Assembly (NCBI GenBank): GCA_035532735.1
Contig: DATKQM010000014.1
Coordinates: forward strand, 103,236 to 167,235
DNA length: 64,000 nucleotides
Direction: 5' to 3'
DNA from: Chersky-840 sp035532735
Lineage (GTDB): Bacteria; Actinomycetota; Acidimicrobiia; Acidimicrobiales; UBA8190
Shown: positions 7,723-15,337 of the stretch, piece by piece
How positions within the stretch are numbered: the first letter of the stretch is position 1
How the letters are laid out: every line of letters starts with the position of its first letter
The notes under the pieces: generated by a model
The model's input: the letters and a program-made list of their open reading frames with translations, nothing else
Database searches by the model: none
Told to the model about the DNA's origin: nothing
Position numbers and translations under genes: made by a program

Positions 7723-9110
7723 TCCTCCCCGGGGACCTGTTGGTACCCGTCCATCATGTCGGCCATGACCGCCTTGATGAAGCTGTCGGCCTCGTCGGTC
7801 ATCCCGCCCACGACGCCGCCGTAGATGGCACCGGATTTGGGCGCCTCGTCCTTGTGCTCCTGCGCGTACACCACGGCGTCGGCGAGGTCGACGGCGAAGG
7901 CCTCGGCCACACCGGCCTGGGTCTGAGGTCGGGTCACCGCCATGTGGAGCGCGTTCGGGTACTGCTGGCCGTTGAGCCGCCACCCCCGCAGTCGCATGAA
8001 GTCATTGACGTGGTAGACGTCGAAGACATCAGAGGTGAAGCTGAACAGGAACGTCGGCTTGCCACGGAGCTTGAGCTCGGGATGCGAGCGGACCGCGCCC
8101 TGCATGGCTTCGGCGGTCTCGAAGATCCGTCGGGCGTGGTTGCGATATCCCTCCCGACCGAGGTGCACCATCGACGCCCACGTGGCGGCGAGCAGCCCGC
8201 CCGAGCGCGATCCCTCCATGCCCGGAGAGCAGTACTTCCCGCCGCTCCAGTCGGTCAGGAAGAAGTACTGGGAGTTGCGCAGGGTCTGGTCGCGGAAGGT
8301 CAGCACCGACGTGCCCTTCAACGCGTAGCCGTACTTGTGGGTGTCGGCGGACATGGAGGTGACCCCGGGCACGCGGTAGTCGAAGACCGGGATGTCGTAC
8401 CCGAGCTCCTGGCCGAAGGGGAGGATGAACCCGCCCAGGCAACTGTCGACGTGGAGCCCTACGCCGTGGCGCAGCGCCACATCGGAGAGCTGTTCGATGG
8501 GATCGACGGTTCCGTAGCCGTAGTTGCAGGCCGAGCCGATGATGGCGACGGTCTGGTCGTCGATGTTCTTGTCGACCCAGTCGACGTCGACGAGCGTGGA
8601 CTGGGGGTCGACCGGCGCCCGGCGCAACTCGATGCCGAAGAGATGGCACGCCTTGTCGAAGGCCGGGTGGGCGGTCTCGGGCTTGATGACGTTGGGTCGG
8701 GTCACGCCGCGCTCCTGATTGGCCTGCTCCCGATAGGCCAGCATGGCGTGGGCGATGCTCCCCGTGCCCCCGGTGGTCACGAGGCCTGCCGGTGTCGAGC
8801 CCGTCACCGCCTCGGCGTGGAGAAGGTCGAGTGTCATGGCGATGACCTCGGCTTCGAACTTGGTGGAGCTCGGGCACATGTCGCGCTGTAGCGAGTTGAC
8901 GTGCGCGAACAACCCGAAGGCGTTGTTGAGGAAGTGATAGTGGTCGTGGTCGCCGCAGTACATCGTCCCCGAGCACTTCCCGGTCTCCCAGAACGCGTCC
9001 TCTTCCTTCGCCATCACCTCGAGCTCACCGAGGATCTCCTGATGGCTCCGCCCCGCGTCGGGGAGCCGACGGTTGATCTCGAAGCGGTCGTGATACGGGA
9101 AGCTGCTCAT
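7719..9110 (-). CDS. PLP-dependent lyase/decarboxylase, sphingosine-1-phosphate-lyase-like
   Basis: 463 residues, fold type I PLP enzyme of the group II decarboxylase superfamily. Visible features: VTTGGTGSIAHAM (cofactor phosphate), Asp222 in LHVDSCLGGF, and the Schiff-base Lys259 in SADTHKYGYALKG. That last motif and NVIKPETAHPAFDKA resemble S1P lyase more than glutamate decarboxylase. S1P lyases split phosphorylated amino alcohols into an aldehyde and phosphoethanolamine. Unlike the eukaryotic enzyme there is no N-terminal membrane anchor. ATG at 9110 with GGAGGG about 9 nt upstream. First gene of the operon with a kinase, transporter and VOC protein. The S1P-lyase branch is my reading; a plain amino-acid decarboxylase is the alternative. 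Confidence 0.8.
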   Translation of the reverse strand: MSSFPYHDRFEINRRLPDAGRSHQEILGELEVMAKEEDAFWETGKCSGTMYCGDHDHYHFLNNAFGLFAHVNSLQRDMCPSSTKFEAEVIAMTLDLLHAEAVTGSTPAGLVTTGGTGSIAHAMLAYREQANQERGVTRPNVIKPETAHPAFDKACHLFGIELRRAPVDPQSTLVDVDWVDKNIDDQTVAIIGSACNYGYGTVDPIEQLSDVALRHGVGLHVDSCLGGFILPFGQELGYDIPVFDYRVPGVTSMSADTHKYGYALKGTSVLTFRDQTLRNSQYFFLTDWSGGKYCSPGMEGSRSGGLLAATWASMVHLGREGYRNHARRIFETAEAMQGAVRSHPELKLRGKPTFLFSFTSDVFDVYHVNDFMRLRGWRLNGQQYPNALHMAVTRPQTQAGVAEAFAVDLADAVVYAQEHKDEAPKSGAIYGGVVGGMTDEADSFIKAVMADMMDGYQQVPGEE

Positions 9111-9154
9111 GGCGTGGTGCCCTCCGGTGCAAGGCGTGGTGCCCTCCGGTGCAA
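9111..9154. repeat. 22-bp tandem duplication in the leader of the PLP enzyme gene
   Basis: Two perfect head-to-tail copies, 9111-9132 and 9133-9154, immediately upstream of the ATG at 9110. Each copy carries the minus-strand GGAGGG ribosome site, so the leader has two identical sites 22 nt apart. Confidence 0.9.
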
Positions 9155-9324
9155 GAGGGTGGTCGGGTGGTCCCGACCGCGGTGATCTCCGACCTTGCCC
9201 ACTGTACGACAACGCCCGCACTCGCCCCGCTGGGGCCTCGGCGACGGAGGGTCTCTTGACACCCCGAAACGCTGAGATGGTCCTGGACAACGGCGTCGAC
9301 ACCTGCGGCGACCGAGGAGGCATC

Positions 9325-9796
9325 ATGCGCCGGCACGACCTGCCCGACCCGCCCGACCCGGTCGATGTGCACGACCAGCTCGCGGCACGAGGCGCCGACC
9401 GCATCGAGCATCCGGGAGGCACCCTGCTGGACCATCTCGACCGGGTCGCGAGTCTCCTCGAGAGCTGGGGGGCGACCGAAGAGTTGCAACGGGCCGGCCT
9501 GTGTCACGCCTGTTACGGCACCGACGGGTTCGCCCCGTCGCTTCTCGATCTCGACCAACGCGACGTGTTGGAAGGCTGGATCGGTGAGCGCGCCTGGGCG
9601 AAGTCGCAATCGAGTGCCTCCGAAATCCCGGTTCGAGATTCACGCAGAGTGGCTGCACGGCGGTTCTCGAGGCGCCTCGGCCCTGGTCGACGGGTATCCC
9701 GTCCACACGAGCCGTCACTTCGTAGGATGCGTAGCGAACGGGACGGCCGGAGCAGATTGGGGGCTCGTCGTTGCCGAGAGCGGGGACCACGGGTGA
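9325..9796 (+). pseudogene. DUF6817-like fragment, in frame with bldD
   Basis: The ATG at 9325 has an ideal GAGGAGG site. The first 85 codons give HPGGTLLDHLDRVASLL, WGATEELQRAGL and HACYGTDGF, the core of DUF6817-type proteins. After GWIGERA the expected remainder of the domain is absent and the sequence becomes Arg-rich. The frame has no stop and continues through the bldD start, so as written it could make a 353-residue fusion. In the next frame a TGA at 9794-9796 overlaps the bldD ATG (TGATG), so a single frameshift would restore a separate coupled gene. I read it as a truncated or frameshifted gene. Confidence 0.45.
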
Positions 9797-10386
9797 TGGC
9801 TGACGAGACGGCGACATCCGCCGACGAGGAATACTCGCAGGCTGCCCAGTCCTATATCCGTGCCGTCGGAGCCCGACTGCGCGTCGTCCGCAACCAACTG
9901 GGCCTGTCGCTCCAGGCCGTCGAAGCCACCTCGTCCCAGGAGTTCAAGGCGTCGGTGCTCGGCGCCTACGAGCGAGGTGAGCGGGCGGTCTCGGTGTCGA
10001 GACTGCAACGCCTGGCCAAGCTCTACAGCGTCAGTGTCGACCAGCTCCTCCCGAACGAGAGTGACGCCACCCGGTGGTGGATGTCGAAGGACGCCGAGGC
10101 ACCGGGGTCTCCCGGATCGACGCCGCCCGAACGTCCGGCCGCCCAGCCCTGGCAGAACAGCGACACCGTGACGATCGACCTCACGCGACTACGCGACGTG
10201 AGCGGTCCGGAACGTGACCTGATCCGGCGGTTCGTGAGCATGATCCAGGTGCAGCGTCAGGACTTCAACGGACAGCTCATCACCATCCGATCGAGCGACG
10301 TCCGGGCCATCGCGTGCCTCTTCGGGATGACCCCTGACGCCATGGGCCGGCGACTCGACGAGTTGAGCCTGCGCATCAACATCTGA
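9796..10386 (+). CDS. bldD: BldD-type transcriptional regulator with c-di-GMP signature
   Basis: 196 residues; BldD is about 167, the difference being a longer linker (about 90-125). The N-terminal XRE-type HTH (AVGARLRVVRNQLGLSLQAVE, then SVLGAYERGERAVSVSRLQRLAKLYSVSVDQLLP) binds DNA. The C-terminal domain carries RQDFNGQLITIRSSD: Arg154-x-Asp156, eight residues, Arg165-x-x-Asp168, exactly the RXD-X8-RXXD motif that binds tetrameric c-di-GMP in Streptomyces BldD. Known BldD represses developmental genes when c-di-GMP dimerises it. A TAGGAT -10-like box lies at 9723-9728. The ATG at 9796 is chosen from the BldD N-terminus; see the in-frame upstream fragment. Confidence 0.9.
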   Translation: MADETATSADEEYSQAAQSYIRAVGARLRVVRNQLGLSLQAVEATSSQEFKASVLGAYERGERAVSVSRLQRLAKLYSVSVDQLLPNESDATRWWMSKDAEAPGSPGSTPPERPAAQPWQNSDTVTIDLTRLRDVSGPERDLIRRFVSMIQVQRQDFNGQLITIRSSDVRAIACLFGMTPDAMGRRLDELSLRINI

Positions 10387-10440
10387 GCCCAGAGCATCAC
10401 CCGACCCCGCATCAACCGGGGCCGAACCTCGACGGCACGT

Positions 10441-11424
10441 TCAGCTCCAGGGCAGCGCGCTGCGGCGGTCCCAGTAATCGGTGGGATCCTCGACGACCGA
10501 TGCGAGGCGTTCCCAGTCCTCGTCGGACAGCGTGAGCTCGAGTGCGGTCAGGTTCGACTCGAGCTGGGCGGCGGTCACCGGACCACTCAGGACGACATCG
10601 GCCCAGGGTTGGCCCAGCGCGGCGGCGATGGCCACCTGGTCCACCGAGGCCCCATGGCGCGCGGCGACATCCTCCAACGCGCTCGTGCGACGATCGTGGC
10701 CCCAGCCCGTGAGCCGGCCGTTGGCCAAGGCTTCTTTGACGAGGACCCCCCACCCCCGGGCCCGGGCCTCGACGAGTGCGGGGCCGACCGACGGTTCGAG
10801 CACGTTCCAGGTGGCCTGCACCGTCGAGAAGGGGTTCGCAGCCTCCACGCCCAGCTCGAGGGCGTGACGGACCACGTCGGCCTGGCGCGGTCCGCTCACG
10901 GTCAACCCGACGGTGACGCCGTTGTCGACCAACTCGGCCAGGGCGTGGAGCACGGCGCGATCGTCGAGGACGCCGCTCTCGAGCGTCGCCGAATGGACCT
11001 GGTAGAGGTCGAGATGAGGACCGAGCAGTGCAGTGCTCTGGGCCAGCTGGTCGCGGAACATGGCCAGGGAGTGGTCCTTGATCTCGTGGACCGCGGCGGC
11101 CATGTCCCAGTCCCCGACGTAGCGGTATCCCCATTTCGATCCGACGGTGATGGCGTCAGGAGCGATGGGGCGCGACGCCAGCCACGACGCCAGGAACTCC
11201 TCGGCCCGTCCGTAGGACCGAGCCGCGTCCACGTAGCGGACCCCGGCCCGGTAGGCGAGGTCGAGGATGTCGTGACAGCGCTGTTGCATGGTGGCCGAGT
11301 CGCGCTCGGGCCCGAGATCGTCGTCGCGCCCCAAGGTGATGTAGGCCGGTCGCCCCAGTGCGGCGAGACCCAGGCCGATGCGCGTGACAGCCAGCCCGGT
11401 GTTTCCGAGCGTGGTGGCGATCAC
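10441..11424 (-). CDS. aldo/keto reductase
   Basis: 327 residues, TIM-barrel AKR fold. The catalytic tetrad is readable: Asp and Tyr in YVDAARSYGRAE, Lys in GSKWGYRY and His in LYQVHSATL. The C-terminal GPVTAAQLESNLTAL is the NADP-binding part. Substrate unknown; it resembles the D-threo-aldose/L-fucose dehydrogenase-like AKRs. The GTG start overlaps the HAD stop (GTGA), so it is the last gene of a minus-strand chain beginning at 15184. A weak CCCCG/CGGGG hairpin in 10410-10430 separates it from the convergent bldD. Confidence 0.85.
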   Translation of the reverse strand: MIATTLGNTGLAVTRIGLGLAALGRPAYITLGRDDDLGPERDSATMQQRCHDILDLAYRAGVRYVDAARSYGRAEEFLASWLASRPIAPDAITVGSKWGYRYVGDWDMAAAVHEIKDHSLAMFRDQLAQSTALLGPHLDLYQVHSATLESGVLDDRAVLHALAELVDNGVTVGLTVSGPRQADVVRHALELGVEAANPFSTVQATWNVLEPSVGPALVEARARGWGVLVKEALANGRLTGWGHDRRTSALEDVAARHGASVDQVAIAAALGQPWADVVLSGPVTAAQLESNLTALELTLSDEDWERLASVVEDPTDYWDRRSALPWS

Positions 11425-12230
11425 GGCAGTCCGACATCGTGCGGCCCCTGCGCCACCGACACCCGGGAGTCGGAGAACCGAGGCGTCCGACCGTGGCTGA
11501 TCCAGACGGCGCGCATTCCCGCACCCAACGCTCCCACGACGTCGCGCTCCCAGCTGTCACCGATCATCACGGCGTGCTCGGGCGAGGCGTCGAGGAGCTC
11601 GAGGGCGCGACCGAAGGCGGCCGGGTCCGGCTTGCCGATCCCCGTCTCGCCCGAGATCACCACGGCGGAGAGATACGCACCGATCTCGGCCTGGTCGATC
11701 TTGAGCCGCTGGATGTCGGGGGGCCCGTTCGTCACGAGCGCCACCGGCATGGCCTGGGCCAGTCGCGCCACGAGCTCGACGGCGCCGGGGAGCACCGGAT
11801 GTCCCGATCGTTGTCCCTCGATGTAGCGCTCGACGAGCTTGTCGACGAGGTCATCGCCGCGCCCGTCGGCGGGGGAGTCGGGCCCGCGGTCGTGATCGAC
11901 GACATCGAGTGCTGTTCGCCACGCGGCGCGGCGGTACGTCGGCGCCCAGTCCGTCAATCCCTCGAGACGGGGGTGGACCCCATCGAAGGTGGCCCAGAGG
12001 CCCTCCCACGACGCGAAGCCGAGGGCGAGGAATTCGGGGTAGTAGGCAGACGTCCTCCACAGGGATCGAGCCGACTCGATCACGACGTCGTCCCAGGACA
12101 GCGCGTCGACCCCCGGGATCAGATCGGCGGTGGCGCGGAGCTGGGCCCGCGCGAAGGGTTCTTCCTCGATGAGCGTGTCATCGAGGTCCAGGAGTACCCC
12201 CCGGACCGACTCCCAGGCGGGTCCGCTCAG
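11421..12230 (-). CDS. HAD-family hydrolase, probable CTG start
   Basis: 269 residues if translation begins at CTG 12230. Motif I is LLDLDDTLIEEE, motif II VALVTNGP, motif III Lys in GETGIGKPDP and motif IV MIGDSWERDVVGA, a complete HAD phosphatase. The first ATG/GTG in frame (GTG 12083) would remove the catalytic DLDDT motif, so it cannot be the true start. No ATG, GTG or TTG exists upstream of that motif within the frame. The CTG overlaps the upstream gene's stop as CTGA, mirroring the GTGA/ATGA overlaps elsewhere. Substrate unknown; phosphoglycolate-like cap. Confidence 0.8.
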   Translation of the reverse strand: MSGPAWESVRGVLLDLDDTLIEEEPFARAQLRATADLIPGVDALSWDDVVIESARSLWRTSAYYPEFLALGFASWEGLWATFDGVHPRLEGLTDWAPTYRRAAWRTALDVVDHDRGPDSPADGRGDDLVDKLVERYIEGQRSGHPVLPGAVELVARLAQAMPVALVTNGPPDIQRLKIDQAEIGAYLSAVVISGETGIGKPDPAAFGRALELLDASPEHAVMIGDSWERDVVGALGAGMRAVWISHGRTPRFSDSRVSVAQGPHDVGLP

Positions 12231-12451
12231 CGGTCGGCGTCCTCGGCGGGGTGCTCGACCACCGCCACCACCCGGGCGGCCATGAAGCGGGCCGTGCGCA
12301 CAGCACGACCCGACCTGGTCACCTCGGTGACTTCCACCGACCCGCGTGAATTCGTGATCTCGACACGCCGTCCCGCTCGGGTGGCACCGATGTCGAAGCG
12401 CTGGACGCCGTCTCCGACGTCGACGACGACTTCGACCCGGTCACCTTTCAC
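12227..12451 (-). CDS. small protein of unknown function (74 aa)
   Basis: GTG start at 12451, 32 nt after the beta-glucosidase stop. Sequence is beta-rich and basic (KGDRVEVVVDVGDGVQRFD, then GRRVEITNSRGSVEVTEVTRSG, then MAARVVAVVEHPAEDADR). It looks like a small beta-barrel, but I do not recognise a family. Reading it as a gene is supported by the 4-base overlap with the HAD gene and by position in the chain. No clear ribosome site. Confidence 0.55.
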   Translation of the reverse strand: MKGDRVEVVVDVGDGVQRFDIGATRAGRRVEITNSRGSVEVTEVTRSGRAVRTARFMAARVVAVVEHPAEDADR

Positions 12452-12483
12452 GGCATCAACACTAGGTCGATCTGAGCGCGACC

Positions 12484-13692
12484 TCAGGCGGGCGACAGCC
12501 GCAGGGCGTTGGCCTTGGCCACAGCGCCGAACCAGTGCGCGCTGGGCTTCGGACGCCGTTCGAAGGTCACGGGGTCCACCGCACAGATGCCGAGCTTGGG
12601 GCCGAATCCGAGGTGCCACTCGAAGTTGTCGAGCAGGCTCCAGACGAAATATCCCCGGACGTCGATGCCGTCCGTGATGCAGCGATGGAGGCTTTCGAGC
12701 GCTTCGGTGATGAACTCGATGCGCTCGGGGTCGTGTTCGGTGGCGAGCCCGTTCTCGGTCACGACCACCGGGAGACCGGTGTAGGCGGCGGCCCGGCGGA
12801 CGGTGTACTCGACCACCTGGGGCCAGTACTCGTAGCCCATCTGGGTGAGCCGTGTTCCCGGCGGCGGCTCGAGCGGGCCCGTGGGGCCGAGGACGGTGCG
12901 CTCGTAGCACTGGACCCCGATGAAGTCGTCGCCGGCGGTGGCGTCGAGGAAGGTGTTCTCGAGGATCTGCTCGGCCGCGTCCCTCGTGCCCTGTCCGCCC
13001 TCGCCCGCCACGAGCTCCTCCATGGACAAGGTGATGCCGACGGGGAACGATCCCGGTCCCGAGCGAAGGGCGTCCACGGCCAGGCGATGGGCCCGGACCA
13101 GGGCATCGTTGACGGCGAAATGACGGACGAATTCGTCCTTCAGTCCGGGGGGGTAGAGCCCGACGGTGTAGCCGAGGACGGCCACCACATTGGGCTCGTT
13201 GAATGTGCAGGCCCAGCCGATGAGGTCGCCGATGTGGGCCACGGTGCGCTCCACGTAGCGGGCGAAGCGCTCCGGTGCGTCGGGAGCCTCCCAGCCGCCG
13301 CGGTCGGCCAACCAGAGGGGCGTCGTGAAGTGGTGGAAGGTGACCACCGGTGAGACGCCGCGCTCGAGGCAGGCCGCGCAGATGCGCCGGTAGTGGTCGA
13401 GAGCGGCGCGCGAGAACTCACCTTCGGCGGGCTCGATCCGGCTCCATTCCAGTGAGAAGCGGTACGCGCCGAAGCCGAGGTCGGCGACGAGGTTGACGTC
13501 CTCCTCCCAATGGTGCAACGAGTCACAGGCGTCGCCGCTCGATGCCGCGCATCCCGAGGCGGGGTTGTGCTCCCAGCGCCACCAGTCGTTGTTGGTGTTG
13601 GCGCCCTCGATCTGATGGGACGAGGTGGCGGTTCCCCAGATGAACCCGGGTGGGAACCGCAGGGTCGTCTCGTCTGTCGTCGGTGGCGTCAT
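12484..13692 (-). CDS. GH1 beta-glucosidase
   Basis: 402 residues, somewhat shorter than the usual 440-480. N-terminal FPPGFIWGTATSSHQIEG, acid/base Glu166 in TFNEP and nucleophile Glu313 in VVTENG are all present, plus the C-terminal YFVWSLLDNFEWHLGFGPKLG. Retaining hydrolysis of beta-glucosides or related glycosides, most likely cytoplasmic as there is no signal peptide. The ATG overlaps the exonuclease stop (ATGA). Confidence 0.92.
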   Translation of the reverse strand: MTPPTTDETTLRFPPGFIWGTATSSHQIEGANTNNDWWRWEHNPASGCAASSGDACDSLHHWEEDVNLVADLGFGAYRFSLEWSRIEPAEGEFSRAALDHYRRICAACLERGVSPVVTFHHFTTPLWLADRGGWEAPDAPERFARYVERTVAHIGDLIGWACTFNEPNVVAVLGYTVGLYPPGLKDEFVRHFAVNDALVRAHRLAVDALRSGPGSFPVGITLSMEELVAGEGGQGTRDAAEQILENTFLDATAGDDFIGVQCYERTVLGPTGPLEPPPGTRLTQMGYEYWPQVVEYTVRRAAAYTGLPVVVTENGLATEHDPERIEFITEALESLHRCITDGIDVRGYFVWSLLDNFEWHLGFGPKLGICAVDPVTFERRPKPSAHWFGAVAKANALRLSPA

Positions 13693-14585
13693 GGTCGGAC
13701 CCCCAGTGCGGCGGCGCGCTCGGCCAGGGCCGGGTCGCGCAGGAAGCGGGCGATGTCCTCGAAGTCCGGTGTGGGGCCTTTCCAGGCCAGGTCGTCGACC
13801 GAGCCCAGCAGGGAGGGATCGATGCGCAGGGTCGCCAGGTCGCGGAACAGCAAAGCGTCGTCCATCTCCGAGGCCAGCCGGTCGGCCAACTTGGGGGCGC
13901 TGCGGACGGCCCCTCGCAGCGCCGGGTCCCAGTCCGACACCGAGGGCGGGATGGCCTCGAGGTGCTCGTAGCGCCCGAGGACCCTCGACGCCGACTGCTT
14001 GCCCCAACCCGCGATCCCCGGGAACCCGTCCGCGCTGTCACCGACGAGGGCCAGCCAGTCGGGGATCGACGAGGGCCCGATGCCGTAGCGGTCCCGGACC
14101 GCCTCTTCGTCGGTGATGACGTCCTTGCGGCGATCGAGCTGGACCACGCGCCGACCCCGGACGCACTGGGCGAGGTCTTTGTCGGGTGTGCAGACGAGAA
14201 CCTGCTCGACACTCCGGTCGTCAGACGCCACCGCTGCGGCCGAGGCCAGCGCGTCGTCGGCTTCGAGCTCGACCATGGGCCAGACCACCACGCCCATGGC
14301 CAGAAGGGCGGCTTCGAGGAGGGGGAACTGGGCCATGAGGGCGTCGTCGACGCCTTCGCCGGTCTTGTAGCCGGGCCAGAGGTCGTTGCGAAACGACTCC
14401 ACGACGTGATCGGTGGCCACGCCGACGTGGGTCGCCCGGGCGGCGATCATCGACAGGACCGACCGGACCACGCCGCGCACCGCGCCGACCTCGCCCCCCT
14501 CGGAGCTCTCCCTCGGTGGGGCGCCGTAGAAGTGGCGGAACAATTCGTAGGTCCCGTCGACGAGATGGACCCGGACGCCTTTCAC
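13689..14585 (-). CDS. stand-alone 5'-3' exonuclease (Pol I N-domain/FEN-like)
   Basis: 298 residues. VHLVDGTYELFRHFYG opens a PIN-like fold; ELEADDALA, VCTPDKDLAQCV and the helix-hairpin region GDSADGFPGIAGWGKQSA are the acidic metal-binding and DNA-binding signatures of the 5'-3' exonuclease family. It corresponds to the nuclease domain of DNA polymerase I without polymerase, so RNA-primer or flap processing is the known family role. GTG start overlaps the GNAT stop (GTGA); no ribosome site, so coupling is likely. Being co-transcribed with a glucosidase and an acetyltransferase is unusual. Confidence 0.88.
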   Translation of the reverse strand: MKGVRVHLVDGTYELFRHFYGAPPRESSEGGEVGAVRGVVRSVLSMIAARATHVGVATDHVVESFRNDLWPGYKTGEGVDDALMAQFPLLEAALLAMGVVVWPMVELEADDALASAAAVASDDRSVEQVLVCTPDKDLAQCVRGRRVVQLDRRKDVITDEEAVRDRYGIGPSSIPDWLALVGDSADGFPGIAGWGKQSASRVLGRYEHLEAIPPSVSDWDPALRGAVRSAPKLADRLASEMDDALLFRDLATLRIDPSLLGSVDDLAWKGPTPDFEDIARFLRDPALAERAAALGVRP

Positions 14586-15184
14586 CGGCGCGCCTGGCGT
14601 CGCATGTACCAGGTCTCGACACCGAGGATCGGGGCCTTGTCGGCGACCTCGAATCCGAGGCCCGTGTAGAACCGGACGTTGCGCTGCTTGTCGGTCTCGA
14701 GCCAGGCCCGACGCGCTCCTTCGTCGAGCCAGGCGCACACCGCCCGCATGAGGTCGCCGCCGATGCCCCGACCCTGGAACCCGGGCTCGACCCCGACCGG
14801 ACCGAGATGGAAGTGCTCCTCGGCCAGGTCGGCCTGGGCCCAGTGGGCCCAAAAGACATGGGCCCGGGCGCGCTCGCCGAGGGCGGGCGTGGGTGCCGCC
14901 ACGAGCGCGGATGCTTCGGGCCCCACGAAAGCGCCGATGCAGCCTCCCGGGGGGGCGACGCCCGCGGCTGCCACGACACAGTCGCCGGCGAAGGCCGCCC
15001 ATTGCGGCGACGGGAGCAGCCCGAAGAACGGCCCGAGCTCCCCGTGGAGCCCGGCCAACCCGTCGAGGGGGTCGTCGCCGTAGATGGCGACGGTGGTGGG
15101 GGAGTCCGCCAGGGCTCGTGCCGTCACCGCCGCCGCGGCGCGGTGCTCGTTCCCCTGAAGGGCGCGTATCTCGGTCCTGTGCAC
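14582..15184 (-). CDS. GNAT-family N-acetyltransferase
   Basis: 200 residues. The acetyl-CoA loop is visible as LGPVGVEPGFQGRGIGGDLMRAV (V-x-x-x-x-Q-G-x-G-x-G), followed by AWLETDKQRNVRFYTGLGFEV. Substrate unknown. GTG at 15184 has a G-rich stretch directly upstream. First gene of the minus-strand chain; diverges from the acyl-CoA synthetase gene across 153 nt. Confidence 0.8.
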   Translation of the reverse strand: MHRTEIRALQGNEHRAAAAVTARALADSPTTVAIYGDDPLDGLAGLHGELGPFFGLLPSPQWAAFAGDCVVAAAGVAPPGGCIGAFVGPEASALVAAPTPALGERARAHVFWAHWAQADLAEEHFHLGPVGVEPGFQGRGIGGDLMRAVCAWLDEGARRAWLETDKQRNVRFYTGLGFEVADKAPILGVETWYMRRQARR

Positions 15185-15321
15185 GCCCCCATCATGTCCA
15201 CATCGTCTCCGGGTCGCCTCTCGAGGGAAGAGCCGCGGCACCGACGGCCGTGTCGGTGACGGCACCAGGGTCGGTGACGGCGAGTCGGTGGATGCAATGG
15301 GGATGGGCGATGGTCCCCTGT

Positions 15322-15327
15322 TACCAT
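15322..15327 (+). promoter_or_regulatory. -10-like TACCAT, near-leaderless start
   Basis: TACCAT fits the actinobacterial TANNNT -10 and ends 10 nt before the ATG at 15338. No ribosome site is present, so the transcript probably has almost no leader. No good -35 seen. Confidence 0.45.
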
Positions 15328-15337
15328 CAGCGGCTCT

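Noticed and set aside
6007..7824. 605-codon plus-strand frame
   Set aside because: Antisense to the FGGY kinase; no family motif.
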